Shown here: positions 34,862 to 43,699 of the stretch, piece after piece
Layout: each line of letters opens with the position of its first letter
Numbering within the stretch: the first letter of the stretch is position 1
Source: Streptomyces atroolivaceus
Lineage (GTDB): Bacteria > Actinomycetota > Actinomycetes > Streptomycetales > Streptomycetaceae
DNA length: 64,000 nt
NCBI RefSeq assembly: GCF_000717025.1
Contig: NZ_JNXG01000018.1
Span: 186,001-250,000 of the forward strand
Direction: 5' to 3'
Notes under the pieces: generated by a model
Database searches by the model: none
What the model was told of the DNA's origin: nothing
The model's input: only the letters and a program-made list of their open reading frames with translations
Position numbers and translations under genes: made by a program

Positions 34862-36717
34862 CACGCCACTCCCATGCGGTCGAGTTCGGAGGAGAGGACG
34901 GCGACCACGTCGCAGCCGGCGAACACGTGGACGTCGGCCCCTGTGTACTCGCCCGGTCTGCCCGCCAGGAAGATCTGTTCGGCGCCCGCGGCCCTGAGGG
35001 CCGACGCGACGGCTTCGGCCTGTTCGCCGTAGAGCGTGTCCGTCGAGCACAGGCAGGCGATCGTCGCTCCGCTGGCCGTGAAGGCCGCGGCAGCGGTCGA
35101 CGCGTCCACGGACGCCGGTTCGTGGACGGGCTCGATGCCGCCGGACAGGAAGAGGTTCGCCGCGAAGGAGGCCCGCCCGGTGTGCACCGAGGCGGGCCCC
35201 AGTGCGGCGATGAACACCTTGGGGCGGCTGCCCGTGGCCGCCAGGTGAGCGTCGGACCTGGCCCGCAGCGTCTCGAAGGCCTCATCGCGCCGTACCTCGG
35301 GCAGTCCGCCGCCCGACGGCGCGGCGGGCACGGCCTCGCGCTCCACCGGCCGTTCGTCGAGAGCCGGGAACTCGCTGACTCCGGTCACCGGCTCCTTGCG
35401 CCGTGCCAGGTCCTTGCTCCGCGCCGCCCAGGTGGCGGCGAGCCGTTCCCGGACCATGCCGGAGCGAAGGGCGGCTGCCTGGCCGCCGGTCCGCTCCACC
35501 TCCTGGAAGAACGACCAGGCGGCGGCGGCGAGTTCATCGGTCAACCGCTCGACGTACCAGGAACCGCCCGCCGGGTCGATGACCCGGGCCAGGTGCGACT
35601 CCTCCATCAGGATCGTCGAGGTGTTGCGGGCGATGCGCCGGGCGAACGCGTCCGGGAGCCCCAGCGCATGATCGAACGGCAGCACGGTGACGGATTCCGC
35701 TCCGCCCACGCCCGCGCCCAGACAGGCCAGCGTCGTCCGCAGCATGTTCACCCAGGGATCACGGCGCGTCATCATCACCGACGAGGTCACGGCGTGCTGG
35801 CGCTGTGCCCCCGCGCCCGGGGCCCCGCAGACCTCGGCGACACGGGCCCACAGCCTCCGGGCGGCGCGCAGCTTCGCGATGGTCAGGAACTGGTCGGCCG
35901 TCGCCGCGTACCGGAACTCCAGCTGCGCGCACGCCTCCTGGACGCTGAGCCCCGACGTCGTCAGCTCACGGAGGTAGGCGACACCGGTGGCCAGCGAGAG
36001 CCCCAGCTCCTCGGCGGCGGAGCCGCCCGCCTCGTGGTAGGGCAGCGCGTCCACGGTCAGGGAGCGGAGTCCGGGGTACTCGCGGGAGCACAGCCGCGCC
36101 CAGTGGGCGGCAGGGCCCAGCTCCGGCTCGGCGCCCGTACGCGCGGCCTGCCCGAGCGGATCCACCCCGAGACTGCCGCGCACAGCCTCCTTCGCGATTC
36201 CACGGGCCTCGTAGAGCCCGAGCAGTTCGCGGACGGCGGGCCCGGGATCGGCGCCGGCGTCGAGCGCGACGGGCGCCAGGTCGAGATGGACGCCCTCGAG
36301 CGCGCGGCCGAGGCCGGAGACCGGCACCCCGCCCGGTCCGCCCACGGACAGCCAGAGCGACGTGACACCGTTCTCGAGATCGCCGAGCACGGCCTCGTTC
36401 AGGCGCACGGGATCGGCCAGCGCGTGGCGCTGGCGCACGTCCCAGCCGCCCGTGGTGCTGCCCGTGGCCGTGCTGCCGCGGGTGAAGGGCGCGAAGCCAG
36501 GCAGACCAGGGTCCGCCGACGCGTCGGCCGAGGTGTACAGGGGGCGGGCTGTGAGCCCGTCCTCGAGTGCGGTGGACAGTGCTTCCTCGGCGGCCGTGCC
36601 CGTGACTTCCTTGCCTGACCTGCGCAGTACGCCTTCGACAAGGCTCTGCCACTGGTCGTGGGAAGGGTCGGGGAACTCGGCGGCCAGAGAAAGCCCGTCA
36701 GCAGGCAGGACCGTCAT
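34861..36717 (-). CDS. mutA: Methylmalonyl-CoA mutase, small subunit
   Basis: Non-catalytic partner of MutB, 618 residues, resembling a degenerate mutase. [54 protein letters not shown] and [18 protein letters not shown] are seen in the barrel. The C-terminal B12-like domain lacks the cobalt-ligating DxHxxG: the corresponding segment reads [23 protein letters not shown] at 36717 has no Shine-Dalgarno; TAGCAT lies 6 bases upstream, consistent with a leaderless transcript. First gene of the three-gene set. Confidence 0.95.
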   Translation of the reverse strand: MTVLPADGLSLAAEFPDPSHDQWQSLVEGVLRRSGKEVTGTAAEEALSTALEDGLTARPLYTSADASADPGLPGFAPFTRGSTATGSTTGGWDVRQRHALADPVRLNEAVLGDLENGVTSLWLSVGGPGGVPVSGLGRALEGVHLDLAPVALDAGADPGPAVRELLGLYEARGIAKEAVRGSLGVDPLGQAARTGAEPELGPAAHWARLCSREYPGLRSLTVDALPYHEAGGSAAEELGLSLATGVAYLRELTTSGLSVQEACAQLEFRYAATADQFLTIAKLRAARRLWARVAEVCGAPGAGAQRQHAVTSSVMMTRRDPWVNMLRTTLACLGAGVGGAESVTVLPFDHALGLPDAFARRIARNTSTILMEESHLARVIDPAGGSWYVERLTDELAAAAWSFFQEVERTGGQAAALRSGMVRERLAATWAARSKDLARRKEPVTGVSEFPALDERPVEREAVPAAPSGGGLPEVRRDEAFETLRARSDAHLAATGSRPKVFIAALGPASVHTGRASFAANLFLSGGIEPVHEPASVDASTAAAAFTASGATIACLCSTDTLYGEQAEAVASALRAAGAEQIFLAGRPGEYTGADVHVFAGCDVVAVLSSELDRMGVA

Positions 36718-36720
36718 GCT

Positions 36721-36730
36721 CAGATGCTAG
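36721..36730 (-). promoter_or_regulatory. Possible -10 box for leaderless mutA transcript
   Basis: On the minus strand TAGCAT is followed by six bases and then the mutA ATG, the spacing of a leaderless start. There is no Shine-Dalgarno before that ATG. No clear -35 is visible, so this rests on spacing and the -10 match alone. Confidence 0.3.
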
Positions 36731-36840
36731 GTCAGCACTCCGACGAGCAGCAGGGCTACCGACTGTGACCTTGCACTCTCCGAAATGCGAGAATTTCCAC
36801 GGCTGGAGAGGCCTTGTCCCCGGGGCGGGACCCGAGGCGA

Positions 36841-36873
36841 GCCCGACGCCCGGCGGAAGAGCCGGCGTCGGGC
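36841..36873 (-). terminator. Hairpin after the UvrA-like gene
   Basis: GCCCGACGCCCGGC (36841-36854) pairs with GCCGGCGTCGGGC (36861-36873) apart from one bulged C, with a 6-base loop, 9 bases past the stop codon of the minus-strand UvrA-like gene. Confidence 0.65.
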
Positions 36874-36881
36874 AGCCACGG

Positions 36882-39272
36882 TCAGGGGCCGACGTAGGCC
36901 GCTAGGTGCTCGCCGGTGAGGGTGGTGCGGTCGGCGACGAGGTCGGCCGGTGTGCCCTGGAAGACGATCCGGCCTCCGTCGTGACCGGCTCCGGGCCCGA
37001 GATCGATGATCCAGTCGGCGTGCGCCATGACCGCCTGGTGGTGCTCGACGACGATGACCGACTTGCCGGAGTCGACGAGGCGGTCGAGCAGGCCGAGCAA
37101 CTGCTGGACATCGGCGAGGTGGAGGCCGGCGGTCGGCTCGTCGAGGACGTAGACGCCGCCCTTCTCGGCCATGTGGGTGGCCAGCTTGAGTCGTTGCCGC
37201 TCGCCGCCGGACAGCGTGGTGAGCGGCTGTCCGAGGCTGAGGTAGCCGAGCCCCACGTCCGCGAGCCGGCCGAGGACGCGGTGCGCGGCCGGCGTAGCCG
37301 CCTCACCGGCGCCGAAGAACTCCCCGGCCTCGGCCACCGACATCGCGAGGACTTCGCTGATGTCGCGGCCGGCCAGGTGGTATTCGAGGACCGACGCGTC
37401 GAACCGCTTCCCTTCGCAGTCCTCGCACGTCGTCGAGGCACCGGCCATCATGCCCAGGTCCGTGTAGATCACGCCCGCGCCGTTGCACGTGGGGCAGGCT
37501 CCCTCGGAATTGGCGCTGAACAGCGCCGGCTTCACACCGTTGGCCTTGGCGAACGCCTTGCGGATCGGATCGAGCAGTCCGGTGTAGGTGGCCGGGTTGC
37601 TGCGCCGCGAGCCCTTGATCGGGCTCTGGTCGACCGACACGACGTTCTCGCCGGAGGGGATCGACCCGTGCACGAGCGAGCTCTTGCCGGAACCGGCGAC
37701 ACCGGTGACGACGGTCAGCACCCCGAGCGGGATGTCGACGTCGACGTCCCGCAGGTTGTGCGCCGACGCCCCGCGGATCTCCAGTGCGCCGGTGGGCTTG
37801 CGTACCGACTCCTTGACGGCGGCCCGGTCGTCGAAATGGCGGCCGGTGACGGTGTCGCCTGCCCGCAGTCCGTCGACGGTGCCCTCGAAGCAGACGGTCC
37901 CGCCCGCGCTGCCCGCCCCGGGGCCGAGGTCGACGACGTGGTCGGCGATCGCGATCGTCTCCGGCTTGTGCTCCACCACGAGAACCGTGTTGCCCTTGTC
38001 CCTGAGCCGCAGCAGCAGGTCGTTCATCCGCTGGATGTCGTGGGGGTGCAGGCCGATGGTGGGTTCGTCGAAGACATAGGTCACGTCGGTGAGCGAGGAG
38101 CCGAGGTGGCGGATCATCTTGACGCGCTGCGCCTCGCCGCCCGAGAGAGTGCCCGCCGGCCGGTCGAGCGAGAGATAGCCGAGGCCGATCTCCGTGAACG
38201 AGTCGAGGGTGCGCTGCAGCGCCGCGAGCAGCGGCGCCACCGACGGCTCATCGAGACCGCGCACCCACTCGGCCAGGTTGCGGATCTCCATCGCGCAGGC
38301 GTCGGCGATGCTGAGGCGCTCGATCCTGGAGGAGCGGGCTCCCTCGCTGAGCCTGGTTCCCTCGCACTCGGGGCAGGTGGTGAAGGTGACCGCACGCTCC
38401 ACGAACGCCCGGATGTGCGGCTGCATCGCCTCCTTGTCCTTGGACAGGAACGACTTCTGGATCTTGGGGATCAGCCCCTCGTAGGTGAGGTTGACGCCGT
38501 TGACCTTGACCTTGACGGGCTCCCCGTAGAGAAAGGCCTGCAGTTCCTTCTTGGTGTACTTGCGGATCGGCTTGTCCGGGTCGACGAAACCTGACTGCGC
38601 GTAGACCTGCACCGTCCACTGACTGTCCGACTTCCAGCCCGGGATGGTGAAGGCGCCCTCGGCGAGCGACTTCGAGTCGTCGTAGAGCTGGGTGAGGTCG
38701 ATGTCGGATACCGATCCCCGGCCCTCGCAGCGCGTACACATCCCGCCGGTGCGGTTGAAGGTCGCCTTGACGGTTCTGGTCCTGTCCGCACCGCGTTCGA
38801 CGGTGATCCCGCCGCTCGCCCGGACCGAGGCCGTGTTGAAGGAGTACGCGCTGGGCGGGCCGATGTGCGGCTCGCCGAGCCGGCTGAAGAGGATGCGCAG
38901 CATGGCGTTGGCGTCGGTGGCGGTGCCGACCGTGGAGCGGGGGTCGGCGCCCATCCGCTGCTGGTCGACGGTGATCGCGGTCGTCAGCCCGTCGAGGACG
39001 TCGACGTCGGGCCGCGCCAGCGTGGGCATGAAGCCCTGGACGAAGGTGCTGTACGTCTCGTTGATCATCCGCTGCGACTCGGCGGCGATCGTACTGAACA
39101 CCAGTGAGCTCTTGCCCGAGCCTGAGACGCCGGTGAACACCGTCAGCCGGCGCTTCGGGATCTCGACGCTGACGTCCTTGAGGTTGTTCACGCGCGCGCC
39201 GTGCACGCGGATCAGATCGTGGCTGTCGGAAACATGCGGCGCGGGCGACCGCGTGTTCTTCCTCGTTGCCAT
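36882..39272 (-). CDS. UvrA-like ABC ATPase (class II, lacks the UvrB-binding domain)
   Basis: Cytoplasmic tandem ABC ATPase of 796 residues, shorter than canonical UvrA (about 950). Nucleotide site 1 is GVSGSGKSSLVFSTIAAE, site 2 is GVAGSGKSSLVHGSIPSG; signatures are LSGGEAQRVKMIRHL and LSGGERQRLKLATHM, with Walker B VFDEPTIGLHPHD and VLDEPTAGLHLAD. Zinc-module pairs CTRC/CEGRG, CPEC/CEGTR, CPTC/CNGAG-type and CEDC/CEGKR are present. The UvrB-interaction insert is missing. Relatives (UvrA2, DrrC) are linked to drug self-resistance, so a role in DNA-binding-drug tolerance is possible but unproven. ATG at 39272 is used; a GTG at 39296 in frame has no good ribosome site. A terminator-like hairpin follows. 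Confidence 0.85.
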   Translation of the reverse strand: MATRKNTRSPAPHVSDSHDLIRVHGARVNNLKDVSVEIPKRRLTVFTGVSGSGKSSLVFSTIAAESQRMINETYSTFVQGFMPTLARPDVDVLDGLTTAITVDQQRMGADPRSTVGTATDANAMLRILFSRLGEPHIGPPSAYSFNTASVRASGGITVERGADRTRTVKATFNRTGGMCTRCEGRGSVSDIDLTQLYDDSKSLAEGAFTIPGWKSDSQWTVQVYAQSGFVDPDKPIRKYTKKELQAFLYGEPVKVKVNGVNLTYEGLIPKIQKSFLSKDKEAMQPHIRAFVERAVTFTTCPECEGTRLSEGARSSRIERLSIADACAMEIRNLAEWVRGLDEPSVAPLLAALQRTLDSFTEIGLGYLSLDRPAGTLSGGEAQRVKMIRHLGSSLTDVTYVFDEPTIGLHPHDIQRMNDLLLRLRDKGNTVLVVEHKPETIAIADHVVDLGPGAGSAGGTVCFEGTVDGLRAGDTVTGRHFDDRAAVKESVRKPTGALEIRGASAHNLRDVDVDIPLGVLTVVTGVAGSGKSSLVHGSIPSGENVVSVDQSPIKGSRRSNPATYTGLLDPIRKAFAKANGVKPALFSANSEGACPTCNGAGVIYTDLGMMAGASTTCEDCEGKRFDASVLEYHLAGRDISEVLAMSVAEAGEFFGAGEAATPAAHRVLGRLADVGLGYLSLGQPLTTLSGGERQRLKLATHMAEKGGVYVLDEPTAGLHLADVQQLLGLLDRLVDSGKSVIVVEHHQAVMAHADWIIDLGPGAGHDGGRIVFQGTPADLVADRTTLTGEHLAAYVGP

Positions 39273-39386
39273 GCTTGTCGGTTCTCCATCTGTCACGCGT
39301 GCCGCCTGCGCGGTCGCCTCGGCGTCGCCGGTGCGTCGCGGCGACGGTCGTTGTCTATCAGGACGGGGGCGCCGTCCGGGGTGGAA

Positions 39387-39800
39387 TCACCCGCGGGGCT
39401 GGTTGAAGCGCAGCATGTTTCCGGAGGGGTCGCGGAAGGCGCAGTCACGGACGCCGTACGGCTGGTCGACCGGCTCCTGGAGGACCTCACCGCCCGCCGC
39501 ACGGATGCGCTCGAAGGTGGCGTCGCAGTCATCCGTGGTGAAGATGACACCGCGCAGCAGGCCCTTCGCCAGCAATTCCGCCATGGTCGCCCTGTCGGCG
39601 GGGGCGGCGTTCGGGTCCGCGAGCGGCGGCTCGAGGACGATCTCCACACCTGGCTGCGACGGCGCTGCGACGGTGATCCAGCGCATGCCCTCGAACCCGA
39701 CGTCGTTGCGCACCTCCAGGCCGAGGACGTCACGGTAGAAGGCCAGCGCCTTGTCGTGGTCGTCGACGGCTATGAAGCACTGCGAAAGCTTGATGTCCAT
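39387..39800 (-). CDS. VOC-family (glyoxalase/bleomycin-resistance fold) protein
   Basis: Single-module vicinal-oxygen-chelate protein of 137 residues. KLSQCFIAVDDHDKALAFYR, DVLGLEVRND, GVIFTTDDCDATFERIRAAG and DCAFRDPSGNMLRFNQP form the repeated beta-alpha-beta halves. The metal-binding residues are not all conserved (no His at the first site), so a ligand-binding role is possible. ATG at 39800 lies 11 bases after the stop of the AraC-type regulator, so the two are probably co-transcribed and the regulator may control it. The substrate is unknown. Confidence 0.85.
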   Translation of the reverse strand: MDIKLSQCFIAVDDHDKALAFYRDVLGLEVRNDVGFEGMRWITVAAPSQPGVEIVLEPPLADPNAAPADRATMAELLAKGLLRGVIFTTDDCDATFERIRAAGGEVLQEPVDQPYGVRDCAFRDPSGNMLRFNQPRG

Positions 39801-39810
39801 GCGAATCACG

Positions 39811-40230
39811 CTACGGGCGGCGGGAGGCTTTCGCTTCTCCGTTCCTGACCGGTCGCGTGCGGACCTTGGCGACGCAGGCGGGGATGGCGGCGCCCGCGTC
39901 ATGGGGCCGGGCCCGGTACGAACTCGGGCTCTCGCCGACCAGCTCCGTGAACCGCGAACTGAACGACCCCAGCGAGGTGCAGCCGACCGCGAAGCAGACC
40001 TCCGTCACCGTCATGTCGCCCCGCCGCAGGAGGGCCTTCGCCCGCTCGATCCGTCGCGTCATCAGGTAGCTGTACGGCGTCTCCCCGTAGGCGGCGCGGA
40101 AGGTCCGGGAGAAGTGCCCCGGCGACATGAGAGCGGTGCGCGCCAACGCCGGAACGTCGAGCGGCTCCGCGTAGTCACGGTCCATCCGGTCACGGGCCCG
40201 GCGCAGCCGGACGAGGTCTTCCAGCGTCAC
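39811..40230 (-). CDS. AraC-family transcriptional regulator (DNA-binding domain only)
   Basis: Compact regulator of 139 residues made almost only of the AraC double helix-turn-helix: LDVPALARTALMSPGHFSRT, FRAAYGETPYSYLMTRRIER with AKALLRRGDMTVTEVCFAVG, and SLGSFSSRFTELVGESPSSY. No effector-binding domain is attached. GTG at 40230 is the first start before the conserved part. Pairing with the VOC gene downstream recurs in Streptomyces and suggests it regulates that gene or senses its ligand. It is divergent from the DUF6325 gene, with about 160 bases between. Confidence 0.87.
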   Translation of the reverse strand: MTLEDLVRLRRARDRMDRDYAEPLDVPALARTALMSPGHFSRTFRAAYGETPYSYLMTRRIERAKALLRRGDMTVTEVCFAVGCTSLGSFSSRFTELVGESPSSYRARPHDAGAAIPACVAKVRTRPVRNGEAKASRRP

Positions 40231-40387
40231 CGGACCATTTTCCCACGCCCTGGACGGGCGTCGACGGCCGCACCGTACGGCTGTGGAGGCCGGCCCAGGT
40301 CACTTCTGTCATGGATTTTCACAGTGCGTAGCGTATTGCCCGCAGTTATGCTGCTGTCGATCCAGAACCGCAGGGGAAGGACGCATC

Positions 40388-40882
40388 GTGGCCGTGGGAC
40401 CCGTGGAGTACCTCGTCGTCACCTTTCCCGGCGGACGCTTCGCCGACGCGATCGCTCCCGCGCTGGCCGACGCCGTCGGGTCCGAGGCGGTACGCATCCT
40501 CGATCTGGCCTTTGCCCGCCGCGCTGAGGGCGGCGCACTCGAGCGTGTCGAACTGCGGGAGATGGACCCCCAGGGGCTGGTGCCGTTCGATCCACCGGAC
40601 GATCCGCCGGCAGGGCTCCCGCAGATCCTGGGTCTCGAGGCGCTCGGACGTCTCCCGGAGGGGAGCTCCGCGGCGCTGATCGTGTGGGAGGACCTCTGGT
40701 CGGTGCCCCTCACCCGGGTGGTCCAGGAGGCGGGTGGCCGGCTCCTGGCGCACGAGCGGGTCCCGGCGGACGGCGGGGACGATGTCATCACGCTGCTCGA
40801 GAGGCTCGCCGACCTCAGGCAGCGGGGGGTGCTCACCGACGCGGAGTTCGCGGAACAGAAGACGAGGATCCTCGCCGACTGA
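40388..40882 (+). CDS. DUF6325-like protein with C-terminal SHOCT segment
   Basis: Protein of 164 residues of unknown function. The N-terminal part follows the DUF6325 pattern: VEYLVVTFPGGRFADAIAPA, LADAVGSEAVRILDLAFAR and SSAALIVWEDLWSVPL. The C-terminus LLERLADLRQRGVLTDAEFA then EQKTRIL is a SHOCT module, a short helical element found at the end of many bacterial proteins. No signal peptide or membrane helix. GTG at 40388 has AAGG 7 bases upstream. Family members are often near stress or spore genes in actinomycetes, but I cannot assign a role. Domain names are from memory and need a profile check. Confidence 0.7.
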   Translation: MAVGPVEYLVVTFPGGRFADAIAPALADAVGSEAVRILDLAFARRAEGGALERVELREMDPQGLVPFDPPDDPPAGLPQILGLEALGRLPEGSSAALIVWEDLWSVPLTRVVQEAGGRLLAHERVPADGGDDVITLLERLADLRQRGVLTDAEFAEQKTRILAD

Positions 40883-40989
40883 ACCCCCACCGCCCGGTGT
40901 CCCGGTACCTCACGTTCCCTTTGTCGATCCACGCACGCCGTGCGACGTTGATTCCGACCTGCAGTCTGTCGGGAAAGAGGCAGTTCATC

Positions 40990-41784
40990 GTGCAGACCGC
41001 CCGGGCCGTCCCCGCCTCAACCGTTGTCAACCTGCGCGATCTCGGTGGTATCGCCCTGGGGCGTCACCGCCGCCTGCGGCAGGGAATCCTTCTGCGCTCG
41101 GGCCAGCTCAGCGCTTTCGAGCCGCACGACATGGCGGTGGCCGCACTCGGCATCCGCACGGTCGTCGACCTGCGTACCGCCGACGAGCGCCGGTGGGCCC
41201 CCGACCGGCTGCCGACGGGCGCAAGGCTCTTCGTCGCCGACGTCCTCGGCGACGACCCGGGCATGGCGCCGGCCCGGCTCAGGTCGCTGCTCGGTGACCC
41301 GGACGGAGCCGCGGTCCTGCTCGGCGGCGGGCGGGCCGAGGAACTGTTCGCACAGACCTACCGCAGGATGGTCCTGTCTCCGGGGGCGGCGGCCGCCTAC
41401 CGCGCCTTCCTGGACACCGTCGCGGATCCGGGGGCGAGACCGCTGCTCTTCCACTGCGCGAGCGGTAAGGGCCGGACGGGCTGGGCCACCGCTCTCCTGC
41501 TGATGATGGCGGGGGCGTCGCGTGATGTCGTGCGCGCGGAGTTCCTCGCGGTGAACCGAGCGGTGCGAGCCGCCTTCGGGCCTGCGGTGCGGCGCTTTCT
41601 CGACGACGGAGGGGATCCGGACATCGCGTCCGCGGTCATCGAGGCCCGGCCCCGGTATCTCGAGGCGGCTCTGGACGCGATGGACGAGCGCTGGGGAGGG
41701 CTCGAGGGCTATCTGAGCAAGGCGCTGCGCCTTCCCCCGGCGGTCGCCGAGCGGCTGCGCGCCGACCTGGCCGTTCCGGCCTGA
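40990..41784 (+). CDS. Tyrosine-protein phosphatase (Y_phosphatase3 / PTP family)
   Basis: Dual-specificity-type phosphatase of 264 residues. VVNLRDLGGIALGRHRRLRQ followed by GILLRSGQLS is the conserved N-terminus; VVDLRTADER precedes the active site. The catalytic Cys-x5-Arg loop is LLFHCASGKGRTGWATALLL. DVVRAEFLAVNRAVRAAF and the C-terminal YLSKALRLPP are typical of the MptpB-like group. GTG at 40990 has AAAGAGG about 9 bases upstream; no closer start fits. No signal peptide. MptpB-like enzymes also hydrolyse phosphoinositides and phospho-Ser; specificity cannot be set here. Confidence 0.88.
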   Translation: MQTARAVPASTVVNLRDLGGIALGRHRRLRQGILLRSGQLSAFEPHDMAVAALGIRTVVDLRTADERRWAPDRLPTGARLFVADVLGDDPGMAPARLRSLLGDPDGAAVLLGGGRAEELFAQTYRRMVLSPGAAAAYRAFLDTVADPGARPLLFHCASGKGRTGWATALLLMMAGASRDVVRAEFLAVNRAVRAAFGPAVRRFLDDGGDPDIASAVIEARPRYLEAALDAMDERWGGLEGYLSKALRLPPAVAERLRADLAVPA

Positions 41785-41805
41785 GGACCGGTCCGAGGAT
41801 GGGAA

Positions 41806-41845
41806 CCGGCCCGGGGCCGCGTCGGGGGACGTGGCACCGGGCCGG
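41806..41845. terminator. Hairpin between phosphatase and unknown gene (convergent)
   Basis: CCGGCCCGG (41806-41814) and CCGGGCCGG (41837-41845) form a perfect 9-bp stem with a 22-base loop, between the convergent phosphatase (stop 41784) and the unknown gene (stop 41887). Confidence 0.45.
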
Positions 41846-41886
41846 CGTGCGGCGGCTGCGCCGCCTGGGGCCTCCAACGAAAGACC

Positions 41887-42447
41887 CTAGATCTTCAACA
41901 GCTGTTCGCTGATGTCGCGGTAGCGCTGAAGCGCTACGCGCAGCTCCTCGGTCTGGGCATCGGTGTCCTGCTCCTGCCAGCTCGCGCGCAGGACGTGCCT
42001 GCGTTCCGCGAGGGCCTCGGTCAGGGCCGAGACGATCTGGTCGAACGTGCTGTCGGCCGACTCGACCGCCCGGTGAGGGCTCTCGACGAAGTCGGTGACC
42101 GCCTGCTGCATACGAAGCGACAACGCGTCCCGGTCGTCCCGCGAGATCAGGGGCCGGCTGCTGCCGGAGGCCTCGTGGTGGCCGGTCCGCTCGGCGGCCG
42201 GCACGGCGGGAGCCGTCCGCGGTGCGGGCGGGGCGCTGAGATCGCCGGGGCCTCCGCTCTTCGGCCCGAGGCCCTTGCTGTCGCCGGGCGCCGGCCCGGG
42301 TGCGGCAGCCGGGGTCATGCCGGGCGCCGTTCCGGGTGCGGCAGCCGGGGTCCTGCCCTGCGCCGTCCCGGCTGCGGGCCCTTGGGCGCCGTCGTGCCGG
42401 GGCTGTGTGAATACGGGCTCTGTCGTGTGCTCGGTGCGGTTGGTCAT
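41887..42447 (-). CDS. Unknown protein, Pro/Ala-rich N-terminus, paralogue of the upstream gene
   Basis: Protein of 186 residues; function not recognised. The first about 95 residues are low-complexity Ala/Pro/Gly with repeated TPAAAPG units, and have no signal peptide or membrane helix. The C-terminal about 85 residues are helical: LRMQQAVTDFVESPHRAVES, ADSTFDQIVSALTEALAER and LQRYRDISEQLLKI. This domain matches the one in the gene just upstream (QEQFIDSPRDAIVEADALLA). ATG at 42447 overlaps that gene's stop (ATGA), so the two proteins are made together, one soluble and one membrane-anchored. A complex or a sensor pair is possible. Confidence 0.75.
   Translation of the reverse strand: MTNRTEHTTEPVFTQPRHDGAQGPAAGTAQGRTPAAAPGTAPGMTPAAAPGPAPGDSKGLGPKSGGPGDLSAPPAPRTAPAVPAAERTGHHEASGSSRPLISRDDRDALSLRMQQAVTDFVESPHRAVESADSTFDQIVSALTEALAERRHVLRASWQEQDTDAQTEELRVALQRYRDISEQLLKI
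42296..42367. repeat. Two imperfect 36-bp tandem copies in the Pro/Ala-rich gene
   Basis: Units at 42296-42331 and 42332-42367 share CCGGGTGCGGCAGCCGGGGT and most of the remainder. They encode TPAAAPG-type repeats in the disordered N-terminus of the unknown protein at 41887-42447. A third, partial copy may follow. Confidence 0.8.
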
Positions 42448-43019
42448 GCTGCTGCACTGCCCTTCGTCTCGTGCCGGTCCGTCCTGGCCGGCTCATCGGG
42501 TGCGTCCGCGAGAAGCACGTCGAAGAGCGCCCTCGACTCGATCAGGGCCTTCCGCATCTCCTCCGTGCCGCCCTGGCCGCGCACGGCTGTGTGCACCCTG
42601 CGGTAGCCGTCGACCTGCTCGGCGTGATGGACCGAGAGAGCGTCCGTCTGCTCCTGGAAGCTGTGGCCGTCCGGGAAGCCCCGGTCACGGGCCAGCTGCG
42701 CCAGAAGTGCGTCGGCTTCGACGATCGCGTCCCTGGGGGAGTCGATGAACTGCTCCTGCACCTCGGCCCAGCGGCGGGCGTACGCCTCGCGGGCCTCCGG
42801 CCGCAGGGGCCGCTCCGACAGGGAGCCGTGGAGCCTCACCCGCTCGGAGAGCTCGTGCTCGGCCGCTTTGGTGTCGCCGTCATGACGGGCGACCGTCCGG
42901 TCGTACTCGGGTCCGAAGCGCCGCTGGAGTCCCCGCCCGCCGGTCCTACGGCCGCGGATGAGGAAGAAGGCGAGCGCCGCCACGAGGACGACGGCAACGA
43001 TGATCACCACGGTCGTCAT
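42444..43019 (-). CDS. Unknown membrane-anchored protein, paralogue of the downstream gene
   Basis: Protein of 191 residues with one N-terminal membrane helix (about residues 3-21, VVIIVAVVLVAALAFFLIRG), then a basic stop-transfer (RGRRTGGRG), so it is anchored with the body in the cytoplasm. The body begins LQRRFGPEYDRTVARHDGDT and includes HELSERVRLHG, a pattern seen in several actinobacterial small membrane proteins. The C-terminal helical domain (RRWAEVQEQFIDSPRDAIVE, VDGYRRVHTAVR, SRALFDVLL) is shared with the downstream protein. ATG at 43019. No enzymatic motif is visible. A weak SigB-type site (GCAT-N14-GGGTAA, 43134-43157) lies upstream. Confidence 0.78.
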   Translation of the reverse strand: MTTVVIIVAVVLVAALAFFLIRGRRTGGRGLQRRFGPEYDRTVARHDGDTKAAEHELSERVRLHGSLSERPLRPEAREAYARRWAEVQEQFIDSPRDAIVEADALLAQLARDRGFPDGHSFQEQTDALSVHHAEQVDGYRRVHTAVRGQGGTEEMRKALIESRALFDVLLADAPDEPARTDRHETKGSAAA

Positions 43020-43248
43020 GCCCGACGCTCCCGTCGCCTCGCGCTCGGTGCCTCGTGCTGGTCCACTCTCGTCAACCCCTTCCGTTTCGGGCCCGGCTCG
43101 GTGTAAGCGGCCGGGCGGTGCGCATCAGCCGTGTTACCCACTGGACACCGTTCATGCGTCGATGCTCCCGGTAACCTGGGACGCGTCGACCCGGACGTGC
43201 CCGGCCGATCGCGGCGTCGTCCGAAACGAGTCGCGAGAGGAGCACGCG

Positions 43249-43653
43249 GTGACCGAGCGCAAACCGGCAGGGGTCAGCTTCGAGACATGGGTGGACCGGC
43301 AGATCCGCGAGGCCGAGGAACGAGGCGCGTTCGCCGACCTGCCGGGCGCCGGCAAGCCGATTCCCGGGCTCGGGAGGCCCTACGACGCGATGTGGTGGAT
43401 CAAGGCGAAGATGGAGCGTGAGGGTCTGTCGGCGCTCCCGCCCTCACTGATGCTGCGGAAAGCGGCCGAGGACGCCCGGCAGGAGGCGTCCCGCGCACGG
43501 TCGGAGGCCGAGGTCCGGCGCATTCTCACCGAGATGAACGAGAGCATCCGCCAGGCGCTCGCCAGGCCGCCGGAGGGCCCGCCGCTGAACCTCGAGCCGT
43601 TCGACATCGACGCGGTCGTGTGGGAGTGGCACGCCGAGCGGCGCGGTGGCTGA
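43249..43653 (+). CDS. DUF1992 (DnaJC28-like) family protein
   Basis: Protein of 134 residues. The DUF1992 core is clear: SFETWVDRQIREAEERGAFA, then DLPGAGKPIPGLGRPYDAMW and WIKAKMEREGLSALPPSLML. The rest is a charged helix. The family includes eukaryotic DNAJC28 and bacterial proteins such as E. coli YhdN; the biochemical role is unknown. GTG at 43249 has AGAGGAG 6 bases upstream. No membrane helix. The following GNAT gene begins 46 bases after the stop or, with an upstream in-frame GTG, overlaps it. Confidence 0.85.
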   Translation: MTERKPAGVSFETWVDRQIREAEERGAFADLPGAGKPIPGLGRPYDAMWWIKAKMEREGLSALPPSLMLRKAAEDARQEASRARSEAEVRRILTEMNESIRQALARPPEGPPLNLEPFDIDAVVWEWHAERRGG

Positions 43654-43699
43654 GGGAGCAGGCGCGCACGGCGTACCCGGAGTGCGTGATACTCGCCCC

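Noticed and set aside
43134..43157. SigB-like site GCAT-N14-GGGTAA upstream of the membrane-anchored unknown gene
   Set aside because: The last base is A where C or T is expected, so the match is weak; kept only as a remark in the gene entry.
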